From positions 1 through 32,899 of the forward strand of contig JAFGWM010000021.1 of NCBI GenBank assembly GCA_016937155.1: a stretch of 32,899 bases of DNA. Reading direction: 5' to 3'. The notes below the pieces were generated by a model, which saw only the letters and a list, made by a program, of their open reading frames with translations, was not told the DNA's origin and searched no databases. Shown here in pieces: positions 6,791-14,867 of the stretch. This DNA comes from Deltaproteobacteria bacterium (GTDB lineage: Bacteria > Myxococcota_A > Polyangia > HGW-17). Numbering within the stretch: the stretch's first letter is position 1; each line of letters starts with the position of its first letter. The position numbers were made by a program, and so were the translations under genes.

Positions 6791-8899
6791 ATGAAAAGAT
6801 CTTTTTATATCAAAACCGTAATAATCAGCCTTTTTTCAATGCTTTTGCTTGCATCTGGCTGTGCAAGTCCTACCGGTAGTGATACCAATAACAACAATGG
6901 TACCAATAATGTGGTAAGTAATAACCATACAAATTTGCCATGTCCGGCATCTGAAGAAAGTGGTAACTGGCTTGTGCCTGTTGGTAACCTGAGTTTTGAG
7001 GTAATTCCGGATGAAGTTGTTACATTGAGGGCTATGGTTGTCAAGCGTACTGATGATACTGAAAACTATCAGGATGCACTTGTTCCCCTGTTTCCTCTTC
7101 ATTTTGAAATCATTAGTGGAACCGGTGGCGTTCTTAGTGCTGAAGATGTGCTTACAGATGAAAGTGGTATGGCAAGTGTTACATTCAGTGCTCCATCTGA
7201 AGGCGTTTATCGTGTTTCAGTAAGCGGTGAGGGTGTATGTGGTCGCCAGTATACAGTAAATGTTGTCACTCTTCTTGTGGGTTTTGAAGAGCTTGAAGCA
7301 AATCCCAGCTCATCTTTCACAAACAGGAAGATCAGTGTAGGAGTGAAAGCATTCAATAAGGTTCCAGGTGAAGGAGAAATGCCAATATCAGGGGCTCCTG
7401 TATTATTTGAGATAACCAGTTCCGGTTCAGGAAGTATTCTGGAAGACACTAATGGCAATTCAGGAAGTTCACTCACAATTGATACAGGTGTAAGCGGAAG
7501 TGCAACTTTGTTCTTCAAAACCGGAACAGAAGTTCACCAGGCAAAAATAAGGGCTACACTTGTTGATATGAGTGTTGAGCCTATTACAATCAATATTAAT
7601 GTTCAGGAAAATACCAACGGTGGAGCCTGTGAAAATAATATAGATTGTCCACCTGATGCTCCCATGTGTGAGGATGGCTACTGTATCGAAATTAATACCA
7701 GCGGCACCTGTACAAATAATGATGATTGTATCAGTCCATATATCTGCGATACGGTTTTAGAAAAATGTGTTCCACCTACCAATGGCGAACGCTGTAATTT
7801 GCTTAACAGTGCAAATCCATGTCCTGAACCAGAAATCTGTGTAGGTGGTTACTGTCAGGATCCAACGGATAATTGTGAGACAAATGATGATTGTCCAACC
7901 GGATGGCTTTGTAATGACGGAGAATGTATACCTGATAATGGTGGCGATCCTGACTGCTATACTGTACCCTGTCCCGATGGCGATGTATGTATTAACGGTG
8001 TTTGTGTAAATCCTGATGAATGTGATCTGAATGACAGTCCAACCAGACTCGCCGGAACATGGAATTTTGATTCCATGCTTCATCTCAGGGATGCTGTTGG
8101 TCCTTTCCTCGGAGGTATTCTTACCGCTGCCGAGTGGTTGAGGGATATTATTCAGGGCGATTTTCAAATTGGTGGAATTCCATCGTGGTTGATGAGCATC
8201 ATTAACGATCTGCTTCAGGATCTCATTTCCACTTATGTTCCACAGTGGGCTCAGGATCTGATTGTTGCTCTGGGTAATGTAAGTGATATTGTAGATGATA
8301 TGCGGGTCCTTCATACTGTCAACCTTGTACCAATGGGAAATGATGAATATTATGGAACTCAGGTTTGGGATCTGATCGAATTTGAATACGATGGGCAGTT
8401 TGTAACATCTCCACCGGAGGATGTACTCGGGTTTGAGGTTATTCCTGACGATTTTACCTCAAGAGAAATCTGCGGTACTTTCTATATTGATAGATACTAC
8501 ATCAGAAATGTTGTAGGTGGTCTGGTTTCATGGGCTATAGATGTTATTGTAACAGGAATAACATGTGGTTACGGAAACACATGTTATTACAGTCTTGAAG
8601 AAGCACTCTACGATGTAATTGATTGTGATGCCATTGCGGGTGCTATTGATGATCTTGTATATTCAATGTGGTCGGATGCTCCAAGTGTTTACGACCCAAT
8701 ATATAGTTTCTGTGACAGCCAGAAGGATAATGCTATCAGTGAGATTATTGATGCTCTTGATGACATTACTGTTAATCTTAATCTTCTCAGTCTGAGGGGA
8801 GTTGTTCCAATTGTAAACGATTCAACAATGGAACCTGGACGCTGGTATGGTTCACTGGCTGGTGGTAACTTTGATGGGGATTTTACTGCGGATAAATAG
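6791..8899 (+). CDS. Large lipoprotein with Ig-like and Cys-rich modules
   Basis: The signal peptide ends in the lipobox LASGC (Cys24) followed by Ala, so outer-membrane or surface display is expected. An Asn-rich linker (about 30-48) is followed by two Ig-like, Big-type domains (about 65-160 and 165-275), each with a turn of the type SG-x-A-x-(V/L)-x-F. Residues about 277-417 hold five modules with spacing like C-x2-N-x-D-C-P-x(n)-C-x3-G-x-C, common in myxobacterial surface proteins. The last 285 residues start with LAGTWNFD and contain further cysteines and amphipathic helices. I do not recognise that domain. A GGAGG site precedes the ATG. A surface or adhesion role is inferred from architecture only. 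Confidence 0.85.
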   Translation: MKRSFYIKTVIISLFSMLLLASGCASPTGSDTNNNNGTNNVVSNNHTNLPCPASEESGNWLVPVGNLSFEVIPDEVVTLRAMVVKRTDDTENYQDALVPLFPLHFEIISGTGGVLSAEDVLTDESGMASVTFSAPSEGVYRVSVSGEGVCGRQYTVNVVTLLVGFEELEANPSSSFTNRKISVGVKAFNKVPGEGEMPISGAPVLFEITSSGSGSILEDTNGNSGSSLTIDTGVSGSATLFFKTGTEVHQAKIRATLVDMSVEPITININVQENTNGGACENNIDCPPDAPMCEDGYCIEINTSGTCTNNDDCISPYICDTVLEKCVPPTNGERCNLLNSANPCPEPEICVGGYCQDPTDNCETNDDCPTGWLCNDGECIPDNGGDPDCYTVPCPDGDVCINGVCVNPDECDLNDSPTRLAGTWNFDSMLHLRDAVGPFLGGILTAAEWLRDIIQGDFQIGGIPSWLMSIINDLLQDLISTYVPQWAQDLIVALGNVSDIVDDMRVLHTVNLVPMGNDEYYGTQVWDLIEFEYDGQFVTSPPEDVLGFEVIPDDFTSREICGTFYIDRYYIRNVVGGLVSWAIDVIVTGITCGYGNTCYYSLEEALYDVIDCDAIAGAIDDLVYSMWSDAPSVYDPIYSFCDSQKDNAISEIIDALDDITVNLNLLSLRGVVPIVNDSTMEPGRWYGSLAGGNFDGDFTADK

Positions 8900-8950
8900 T
8901 AGATACGAATCTACTAATTCAGAATAATTATTTAAAAACCACATTAGTAG
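8897..8950 (+). terminator. Two overlapping, mutually exclusive hairpins after the lipoprotein gene
   Basis: TAGTAGAT (8897-8904, starting at the stop codon) pairs with ATCTACTA (8909-8916) around a four-base loop. The sequence CTACTAAT (8911-8918) can instead pair with ATTAGTAG (8943-8950). Both use the same CTACTA strand, so only one can form. Neither is GC-rich or followed by a clean T-run, so termination strength is uncertain. Confidence 0.45.
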
Positions 8951-9005
8951 CATCGACAGGGGGATTTAAATCTGATGTAATGTCTGATTATATCTCCAGT
9001 TAATG

Positions 9006-9034
9006 TTGACTGAATCGTTAATTAAAAGTAATAT
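9006..9034 (+). promoter_or_regulatory. Sigma-70-type promoter for the soluble Ser/Thr kinase
   Basis: TTGACT (9006-9011), a 17-bp spacer and TAATAT (9029-9034) lie 42 bp before the start codon at 9077, inside a 177-bp gap. Confidence 0.6.
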
Positions 9035-9076
9035 CCGAACGTTGGATTTAACCTTTTTTTCACAAAGAGAGAGTCG

Positions 9077-10333
9077 ATGTCCACAGAAAATCCTCAGATT
9101 TATGGAAAAGACCCGTTTCCACCTGGAACTGTACTCGAAGAAAAGTTTAGGTTGGAGAAGGTTCTTGGTAGAGGCGCAATGGGGGTGGTTTACCTTGGAT
9201 ACGATGTGTTTCTGGAAAGAAACGTTGCCATCAAGGTTCTGAAGGGTAGAAGTATGGCAAGCCATGAAGCTGTTGAGCGTTTTCGCAGAGAAGCAGTCAC
9301 AATGGCTACTATTAACCATCTTAATATCGTACAGATTTTTTCTTTTGGTGAGAAAGAGGGGTATTACTATTTTGTGATGGAATATATTCCCGGCCAGACA
9401 CTAGCCACTTTTATTGATGACTTTTACCGTGCATCAGATTTTGTGCCTCTTGATGTTGCCATTGGGCTTATAAGTCAGATATGTTCAGGATTAGGAGCTG
9501 TTCACAAAAGAGGGATTGCTCATCGGGATGTAAAGCCTGCAAATGTTCTTATTTCCAGGGATAATTATCATGTTGCTCTCACAGACTTTGGTCTTACAAG
9601 TCTGAGTGAAACAGGAAAAGACAAATTTGTGGAAGGAACACCCCTTTATCTTGCTCCTGAACGGATTAAGAGCGAGGTTATAAAACCCGATGATCTACCT
9701 GCGAGTGACATTTATAGTGTAGGCTGTATATTTTTTGAACTTCTCACCGGAAGACCTCCGTTTGAGTGTGATAATATCGTGGAACTTTTAGGCATGCATA
9801 TTCATGAGCCAATACCCCGTGTTACACTTGAAAGACCTGATATTCCAATATATATCGACGAAATTATCACAAAAGCTATGGCAAAGAAGATTTCTGACAG
9901 GTATTCCAGCTGTGAGGAGTTGAAACAGGAGCTCCTTTCAAAAAGAATGCCACAGGTTTCAAGCCGCTTTGTGAGGCCGTTTGCTGTTTTATTTGATGAT
10001 GGTAATCGTGCAAAGGAGCTTGGGGATTATCTGCGTAGAGAAATTCCCAGACTTAATATTCATGAATATCAGGATCAGAATGAAGCACTTGCTGTCTGTC
10101 AGAAAGAAAAGCCTGACGTGGCACTGATTACTTTTCGTGAGGATGATCAGTTCAGTGCTCTTGAACTGGCCTCCATGCTAAGTAATTCAAGTGTACCCAT
10201 GGTTCTTTATATGCCGGAAAAACAGACTTCCATGCAATTCCTTTATACAGATATGGGTGTAATAAGTGTTCTGTCAAGTGCAGGTGAGTTTCCTGAGGCT
10301 GCCGAATCAATCAGAGAGTTGCTGAAAAGTTAG
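9077..10333 (+). CDS. Soluble Ser/Thr protein kinase fused to receiver-like domain
   Basis: Hanks-type kinase, residues about 24-290. It has the glycine loop GRGAMGVVY (31-39), VAIK lysine Lys53, HRDVKPAN (catalytic Asp151, Asn156), DFG (Asp170) and GTPLYLAPE (187-195). All catalytic residues are present, so activity is expected. Residues about 300-415 look like a response-regulator receiver fold. It begins FAVLFDDGNRAKEL, and the Asp307/Asp308 acidic pair is kept. The phospho-acceptor position in KPDVALITF is Thr352 instead of Asp, and the later conserved Lys is absent. This suggests a receiver that cannot be phosphorylated in the usual way and may serve as a docking domain. No membrane helix is present. 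Its substrate is unknown. Confidence 0.9.
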   Translation: MSTENPQIYGKDPFPPGTVLEEKFRLEKVLGRGAMGVVYLGYDVFLERNVAIKVLKGRSMASHEAVERFRREAVTMATINHLNIVQIFSFGEKEGYYYFVMEYIPGQTLATFIDDFYRASDFVPLDVAIGLISQICSGLGAVHKRGIAHRDVKPANVLISRDNYHVALTDFGLTSLSETGKDKFVEGTPLYLAPERIKSEVIKPDDLPASDIYSVGCIFFELLTGRPPFECDNIVELLGMHIHEPIPRVTLERPDIPIYIDEIITKAMAKKISDRYSSCEELKQELLSKRMPQVSSRFVRPFAVLFDDGNRAKELGDYLRREIPRLNIHEYQDQNEALAVCQKEKPDVALITFREDDQFSALELASMLSNSSVPMVLYMPEKQTSMQFLYTDMGVISVLSSAGEFPEAAESIRELLKS

Positions 10334-10341
10334 GATTTATA

Positions 10342-10950
10342 TCACTGGGCTCTGGATACAACAAATTCGCCGTAATCATCACCACATTCGATTCCTTTTG
10401 TCTGTTTGCATGAAAATGTTCTCATGCCTGTGTTTCCTGTGGGATCATATTCCCCGCCATAGGCAAGATCCATAAACGCTGCACTTACCCCTCTGATCAT
10501 ATATGCACCCTTTTTATTGCCATATCCGTAGGAAACCGCATCTGATTCATAATAATCGTAAGCTCTTATCACCATTTTTTCATTTGGGATAAGTTCGATT
10601 ACTTCAGCTTTTGCCCATCCCCACGCGGTAAAGACGGCAAATGCTCCATACAATATGTCTTCGGGGGCTTTTTCTATCATGGGTTCCACAACAGCTTTCC
10701 ACTCATCACTGGTAATTATTCCATAACCGGTATGATATCCGCATTCCTGTGCCGCATTGACCAAAAGCCATTCAGCAGCTTCAAGCATTTCTGAATCCAC
10801 TTTTGCGGTAAGTCTATCAGCAAATGTATTCCATATTGCTGCAGGCAACTGAGTAACGAATACATTAAAGCCGCTGACCAGACCGTCTTCATTGCCGATA
10901 ACCCTTATTTTCGACATATTTTCAATAATTTTTTTTCTATCTATAGTCAT
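10342..10950 (-). CDS. V4R-like domain protein, second paralogue
   Basis: This 202-residue cytosolic protein has a C-terminal half resembling V4R (4-vinyl reductase / hydrocarbon-binding) domains. It shows the GWAKAEVIEL strand, then a region matching the hydrophobic pocket, and the ending C-x5-G-x2-C-x5-F-V-V that mimics the family's final Cys pair. The start at ATG 10950 has GGAGG five bases upstream. An ATG twelve bases earlier overlaps the stop of the neighbouring gene and lacks a site. It resembles the preceding gene: both have a V-x-GF-x-V segment near residue 30 and a similar (I/Q)G-x-S-A helix near the end, so they are probably diverged duplicates acting together. The ligand is unknown. 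It converges on the kinase gene with eight bases between the stops. Confidence 0.7.
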   Translation of the reverse strand: MTIDRKKIIENMSKIRVIGNEDGLVSGFNVFVTQLPAAIWNTFADRLTAKVDSEMLEAAEWLLVNAAQECGYHTGYGIITSDEWKAVVEPMIEKAPEDILYGAFAVFTAWGWAKAEVIELIPNEKMVIRAYDYYESDAVSYGYGNKKGAYMIRGVSAAFMDLAYGGEYDPTGNTGMRTFSCKQTKGIECGDDYGEFVVSRAQ

Positions 10951-10961
10951 GTTTTCCTCCA

Positions 10962-11498
10962 TTATTTTCTTACAATTTTAAAAGAAGATTTAGTTGCTCC
11001 ACTCACAATGCTTTCCTCTTCAAAAACTTCGAAAGAACGTCTTGGTGTGTCAAAAAGAAGAGAAAATACGGCAGAAATAAACCCCTGAGTCATAAAATTC
11101 ACAGGTTTATCACGTGTGCCCCATTTTTTTATCCATCCTTCATCAACATGACTGTGGGTTAATTCGGTATATCCACTTTCAGGTCCTGCTTTTTGGAAAT
11201 GAATTTTTCCCAGGCCTGTTGCACTGTAGTATTGTTCAGCTATATTTATTTTGTCCCTGATAGAACAGATGCCGTTTTCTATGTAATACTTTTTAAGAAC
11301 ATCATAAAATACATCTTCACATGATTCTGCCAGAAGCAGTTTCCCATCAAGCATCCCGGCGTCGTCGGCCAGTTGTGCATAGAGTGTTGCATAGTGATGG
11401 CAGTGCAGGACGTTTACGAATCCGTTTACATAGTGTCTGCAGGATTTTGAATCAAAGTGGTGATCCAGTATGTATTCCAAATTTTTAAAATTGCTCAT
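10962..11498 (-). CDS. V4R-like domain protein, first paralogue
   Basis: This 178-residue protein has a striking His/Cys motif, VNGFVNVLHCHHYATLY, near residues 22-38. Its C-terminal V4R-like half contains GKIHF, ELTHSHVDEGWIKKWG and FMTQGFISAVFSLLF. His and Cys residues could bind a metal or a cofactor, but that is inference. The start at 11498 has AAGGAG six bases upstream. An upstream ATG at 11519 would overlap the stop of the preceding gene. Its stop is directly followed by the second V4R-like gene. Confidence 0.72.
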   Translation of the reverse strand: MSNFKNLEYILDHHFDSKSCRHYVNGFVNVLHCHHYATLYAQLADDAGMLDGKLLLAESCEDVFYDVLKKYYIENGICSIRDKINIAEQYYSATGLGKIHFQKAGPESGYTELTHSHVDEGWIKKWGTRDKPVNFMTQGFISAVFSLLFDTPRRSFEVFEEESIVSGATKSSFKIVRK

Positions 11499-11511
11499 AG
11501 ATATCTCCTTT

Positions 11512-11703
11512 TTATACATTCGGTGGATTTTTACCCATTACTTCTTTTATTGCAGCCTTCAACTTGGAAATATTTTCGGGAGTGTCCGGCAAATCTGGAG
11601 CTTTGCTGCTTGAAATGCCGCTTTTCATGGCTACCCGCATTCTTTCCTGCATGCCTCCATTTTGAATAACAAAATCATAAAGTGTTTTCAGTTTCGTTCC
11701 CAT
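11512..11703 (-). CDS. Small conserved-looking protein of 63 residues
   Basis: It starts with ATG after a strong GGAAGGAG site at proper spacing and ends 13 bases before the V4R-like gene start, so it is translated and part of the same operon. It begins with a helix (KLKTLYDFVIQNGGMQERMRV) containing a Gly-Gly-Met step, then a flexible SSSKAPDLPDTPENIS stretch and a final helix KLKAAIKEVMGKN. No Cys, membrane helix or signal peptide is present. I do not recognise the family. The context suggests a partner of the two V4R-like proteins. Confidence 0.7.
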   Translation of the reverse strand: MGTKLKTLYDFVIQNGGMQERMRVAMKSGISSSKAPDLPDTPENISKLKAAIKEVMGKNPPNV

Positions 11704-11743
11704 TTAGTACTCCTTCCAGATTAAAATTTGCAAAAATGAAAAA

Positions 11744-12034
11744 TCAATTTTCCAGATTTGAAATTAATTGTTCAAAAAAATCCTTCTGTTCAGGTTTATT
11801 TGTTTTAGAAAAAAATACGGTACAACTGGTGGTTCCTAAAATGCCTTTTATCTGCATGCCACTTGAGTCGCTGAATCGAAAAAACGGTCTTGGAAAATCT
11901 GTGAAAAGTTCAAGAACCCCTGACAGAGATAGTTTCTCAAGAAAACGACTGTCGGTAATTGAATCAAAAACATAATCCCAGATAAGTTCCTTATCAAGAC
12001 AGTCTTTTTTGGGTTTAGAAATTAGTATTCTCAT
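11744..12034 (-). CDS. Protein of 96 residues, function unknown
   Basis: The ATG overlaps the TGA of the cysteine-desulfurase-like frame (ATGA), which implies translational coupling with it. The protein begins with a beta strand (MRILISKPK), followed by an alpha/beta mix with GILGTTSCTVFFSK near residue 65, and ends in a helix. It has two Cys and no signal peptide. I do not recognise it. The coupling suggests a partner or accessory of the desulfurase-like protein. Confidence 0.6.
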   Translation of the reverse strand: MRILISKPKKDCLDKELIWDYVFDSITDSRFLEKLSLSGVLELFTDFPRPFFRFSDSSGMQIKGILGTTSCTVFFSKTNKPEQKDFFEQLISNLEN

Positions 12035-13185
12035 TTTGCCAGTTTTCTCAAACCTGAAATCACTGTTTCAATTTCTGAAAAGGTATTAAACCCACTCAGA
12101 CTGAGTCTCAGGGTTCCACTTTTTGTGGTTCCAAGAGATTTGTGAATAAGGGGAGAGCAGTGGAGTCCATATCTTGATATGATTCCATAATTTTCAAACA
12201 GTATCTGAGCTGCTTCCATTGGTGAAAATGAACTCATCGTAATACTGATAATTCCGGAGTCTGTGCTCATATGTCCTCCATGAATCCTGATATTACTATG
12301 ATGTTTAAGTTCAGTTTTTAAATACTGTGCCAGTTCAAGTCATCTGGAACTAAAAATATTGCTGTTTTCTTTTCCCCACATCAGGGCTTTTAGCATGGCG
12401 ATTGAACCTGTGTAATGAGGAGTTCCTGCTTCAAATTTTTCAGGCATGATTTTGGGATGAGTAAGAGAATAGCTTTCAGTTCCTGTTCCCCCTGAAATGA
12501 TTTGCCTGATTTGAATAGTGCTGAATATCTTTAAAAAACCCAATCCTTGAAGTGAGCGAATGCCCTTGTGTGAAGGGGCAACCACTATATCAGCATGAAT
12601 ATATTCATCCACACCAGTCTGGGTTTTGCCAAAAGACTGAGAGGCATCAAGTAACGTGGTTACACCTCTCGATTTTGCTAATTTAAAAAACTCTTTCCAT
12701 CCGGTATATCTACCTGTGACATTGCTCAGTGAGGACATTACAAGGACTTTAAATGAACTGCCATCTTTGGATTCAGTGAATTTTTTAAATTCATCGAACG
12801 AGGGTACTCCTTCATGATTGCATGAAATATTTACCAAATTGTTATCAGGATTAAATTCAAGAAATTTCTGAAGAGGTCTGTAAACGCTGTTATGCTCGGC
12901 ATCAGTTGTGACAATTGTGTCTCCCTTTTTGAGTTTTAGCCCTAAAATGGCAACATTCAGCCCAGCGGTTGCTCCACTAACAAGGGATATTTCATCTTTC
13001 TCGCAGTGGAGTATTTCGGCTAGAGTTTTTCGGATTTCGTCTCTGGTATCTGCTCCCCCCGTTGCTCTGTTAAAGAAAAGTGGAGGAGAGTCAATGCTAC
13101 GTTTTATAGCAGTTGCAACATCTTCAGGTAAAGGCCAGCTGCAGGATGCATTGTTCATGTAAATTATATCCGGTTTTTCAAACAT
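12031..13185 (-). pseudogene. NifS/SufS-like cysteine desulfurase interrupted by an in-frame TGA
   Basis: A class V aminotransferase-fold, PLP-dependent enzyme. The upstream part (13185-12340, 281 residues) has the start IIYMNNASCSWPLPE, VSGATAGLNVAI, AEHNSV, LLDASQS and the PLP-lysine segment SHKGIRSLQGLGFL. The downstream part in the same frame carries YGLHCSPLIHKSLGT with the active-site Cys, then SGTLRLSLSGFNT. A single TGA (12342-12340) separates them. The 23 codons between it and the next ATG still read as family-like protein (LELAQYLKTEL, then RIHGG). A GGAGGA sits just before that ATG at 12270. Features resemble the desulfurase subfamily often found near selD and yedF in selenium metabolism. 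The TGA may be a recent nonsense mutation, a sequencing error or a readthrough site. It is not at the catalytic Cys. Confidence 0.8.
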
Positions 13186-13288
13186 ACAAATCGAATCGGT
13201 GGTTGAAAGTTATTCTTTAGGTAAAAAGTCCGGATTATATTGATTTGGAAGATTTTAGAGATGAATAGTATAGAAATAAAGTTTCAGA

Positions 13289-14650
13289 TTATTTAGGTGA
13301 TTCCTTGATGAAATCGATTAACTCTTCAACAGTTCCTGTCTTCTGATAACCGTCAGCCATTCGTTTAACTGTAAAATTTCCACTGGATATCTCATTATCA
13401 CCGATTACTGCTGCGTAAGGAATCTGCTTACGATCAACCCATTTAAAAAACTTTGTTGGTTTTGGAAATTCAGGATAAATATCAGCAGAGATTCCCGCCT
13501 TACGAATTTTATTTAGAGCGCTATACCCAAATGAAAAGTTTTTCCGGTCTAAAACAGCAAGGGAGAAATCAGGAACCGATGATGGTAATTCCGGTGAGGA
13601 TTCTTTAAGCAGCTCAATAATGCGTTCCAGTCCGAAACTGAATCCGACTGCAGGAATGTTTTCACCACAGAAGATACTTATAAGTCCGTCATATCTGCCT
13701 CCACCGCCGAAACTTGAAACATGTCCGGGGATTCTCAGTTCAAATATAGGTCCGGTATAGTAATCAAGACCTCTCGCCAGAACTGGGCCAAATTTCAAAT
13801 GGTTTCCAATTTCAGCTTCATCAGCCCATTTAAGTATCTGCAGAATTTCTCCAACTCCCGTTTTGCCTTCATCAGTAACTACGCCTGAAATTTTATCAAG
13901 CAGCTCTATGTTGCTCAACTCTTCTCCATTTACAAGTTCAATAATATCTGAAATTATTTTCAGTGAGTCACCAGGAATATTAAGTTGTTTAAGGCTTGAA
14001 ATTACATCCTGAGGCGATGTCTTATCCAGTTTATCCAGAATGGTCAGACATTCAATATGCTTAGAAGCTTCAATTTTTAAGCCATCAAGCATGCCGAACA
14101 GTATTTTTCGGTGATTCAGTACAATTTGAAAATCATGAAGCCCCAGTTCATTCATGATGACGTTTACAGCATGAAAAATATCAACCTCTGAAGTTAATTC
14201 AGTTCCACCAATAACGTCAACATCACACTGATAGAATTCCCGGAATCTTCCTTTTGCAGGGCGGTCAGCTCTCCATACAGGCTGTATCTGGTATCTCTTA
14301 AAAATCCTGGAAAGCTGTTCTCTGTTTGATGAATAAACCCGGGCAAGAGGCACAGTGAGATCATATCTGAGTGCTGTTTCAGCTAAATCAGATTCAGAGA
14401 CTTCATCTTTTCCCAGAATTCTCTGAAGTTTTTCACCCCTGTGAAGAATTTTGAAAAGAAGTTTGTCTCCTTCATCTCCATATTTGCCTGTCAAAACACT
14501 AAGTTTTTCAAAAGCCGGGGTTTCAAGGGGAGAAAACCCGTGATTCTCATAGTTTCTACGTATAATATCAATTACATGATTTCTAAGGGCCAATGTATCC
14601 GGAAGAAAATCTCTTGTTCCGGATGGCGGCAACGGTACTTTTGATGCCAT
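13289..14650 (-). CDS. hisS: Histidyl-tRNA synthetase
   Basis: Class II synthetase that charges tRNA-His. The 453-residue length is normal. The N-terminus PLPPSGTRDFLPD, motif 2 (FKRYQIQPVWRADRPAKG, then FREFYQCDVDVIG), the histidine-binding segment LDYYTGPIFEL, FGGGGRYDGL and motif 3 VGFSFGLERI are present. The C-terminal anticodon-binding domain follows (FSLAVLD to KRMADG). The ATG at 14650 has GGAG eight bases upstream. A GTG nine codons earlier would give an unusual extension. It lies upstream of the desulfurase-like gene with 103 bp between, so co-transcription is possible but not shown. Confidence 0.97.
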   Translation of the reverse strand: MASKVPLPPSGTRDFLPDTLALRNHVIDIIRRNYENHGFSPLETPAFEKLSVLTGKYGDEGDKLLFKILHRGEKLQRILGKDEVSESDLAETALRYDLTVPLARVYSSNREQLSRIFKRYQIQPVWRADRPAKGRFREFYQCDVDVIGGTELTSEVDIFHAVNVIMNELGLHDFQIVLNHRKILFGMLDGLKIEASKHIECLTILDKLDKTSPQDVISSLKQLNIPGDSLKIISDIIELVNGEELSNIELLDKISGVVTDEGKTGVGEILQILKWADEAEIGNHLKFGPVLARGLDYYTGPIFELRIPGHVSSFGGGGRYDGLISIFCGENIPAVGFSFGLERIIELLKESSPELPSSVPDFSLAVLDRKNFSFGYSALNKIRKAGISADIYPEFPKPTKFFKWVDRKQIPYAAVIGDNEISSGNFTVKRMADGYQKTGTVEELIDFIKESPK

Positions 14651-14836
14651 TTTATCTACTCCACTTACAGAATTCACTGCCTGTCAGGGTGCTTATCTGT
14701 TTTAATTATCAGATGTTAGACACAACGGGGAATTTAGTAACAGATTTCACTGGTGGTGACAAGCACTACTGCAAATCAAATTGAACTTCATTGATGATGA
14801 AAATGTTTTTCTTATGCCGGCTTTAAAGGTACTTTT

Positions 14837-14848
14837 TTAACATGTTAA
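14837..14848. promoter_or_regulatory. 12-bp perfect palindrome TTAACATGTTAA
   Basis: It lies 19 bp before the start codon at 14868 in the divergent gap between hisS and the propeller gene. It could be a regulator site, but the short AT-rich sequence may be chance. Confidence 0.25.
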
Positions 14849-14867
14849 CTGATAAAAGGGGTGGAGA

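Noticed and set aside
12295-12345. Bacterial SECIS element after the TGA in the desulfurase-like gene
   Set aside because: Only a four-base CAGT/ACTG stem is visible downstream, and the loop lacks the expected G/U features. Selenocysteine insertion therefore has no support from local structure.
12031-13185. Genome-wide reassignment of TGA to a sense codon
   Set aside because: TGA terminates many intact genes here at family-typical lengths, including ribD, ribE and the membrane kinase.
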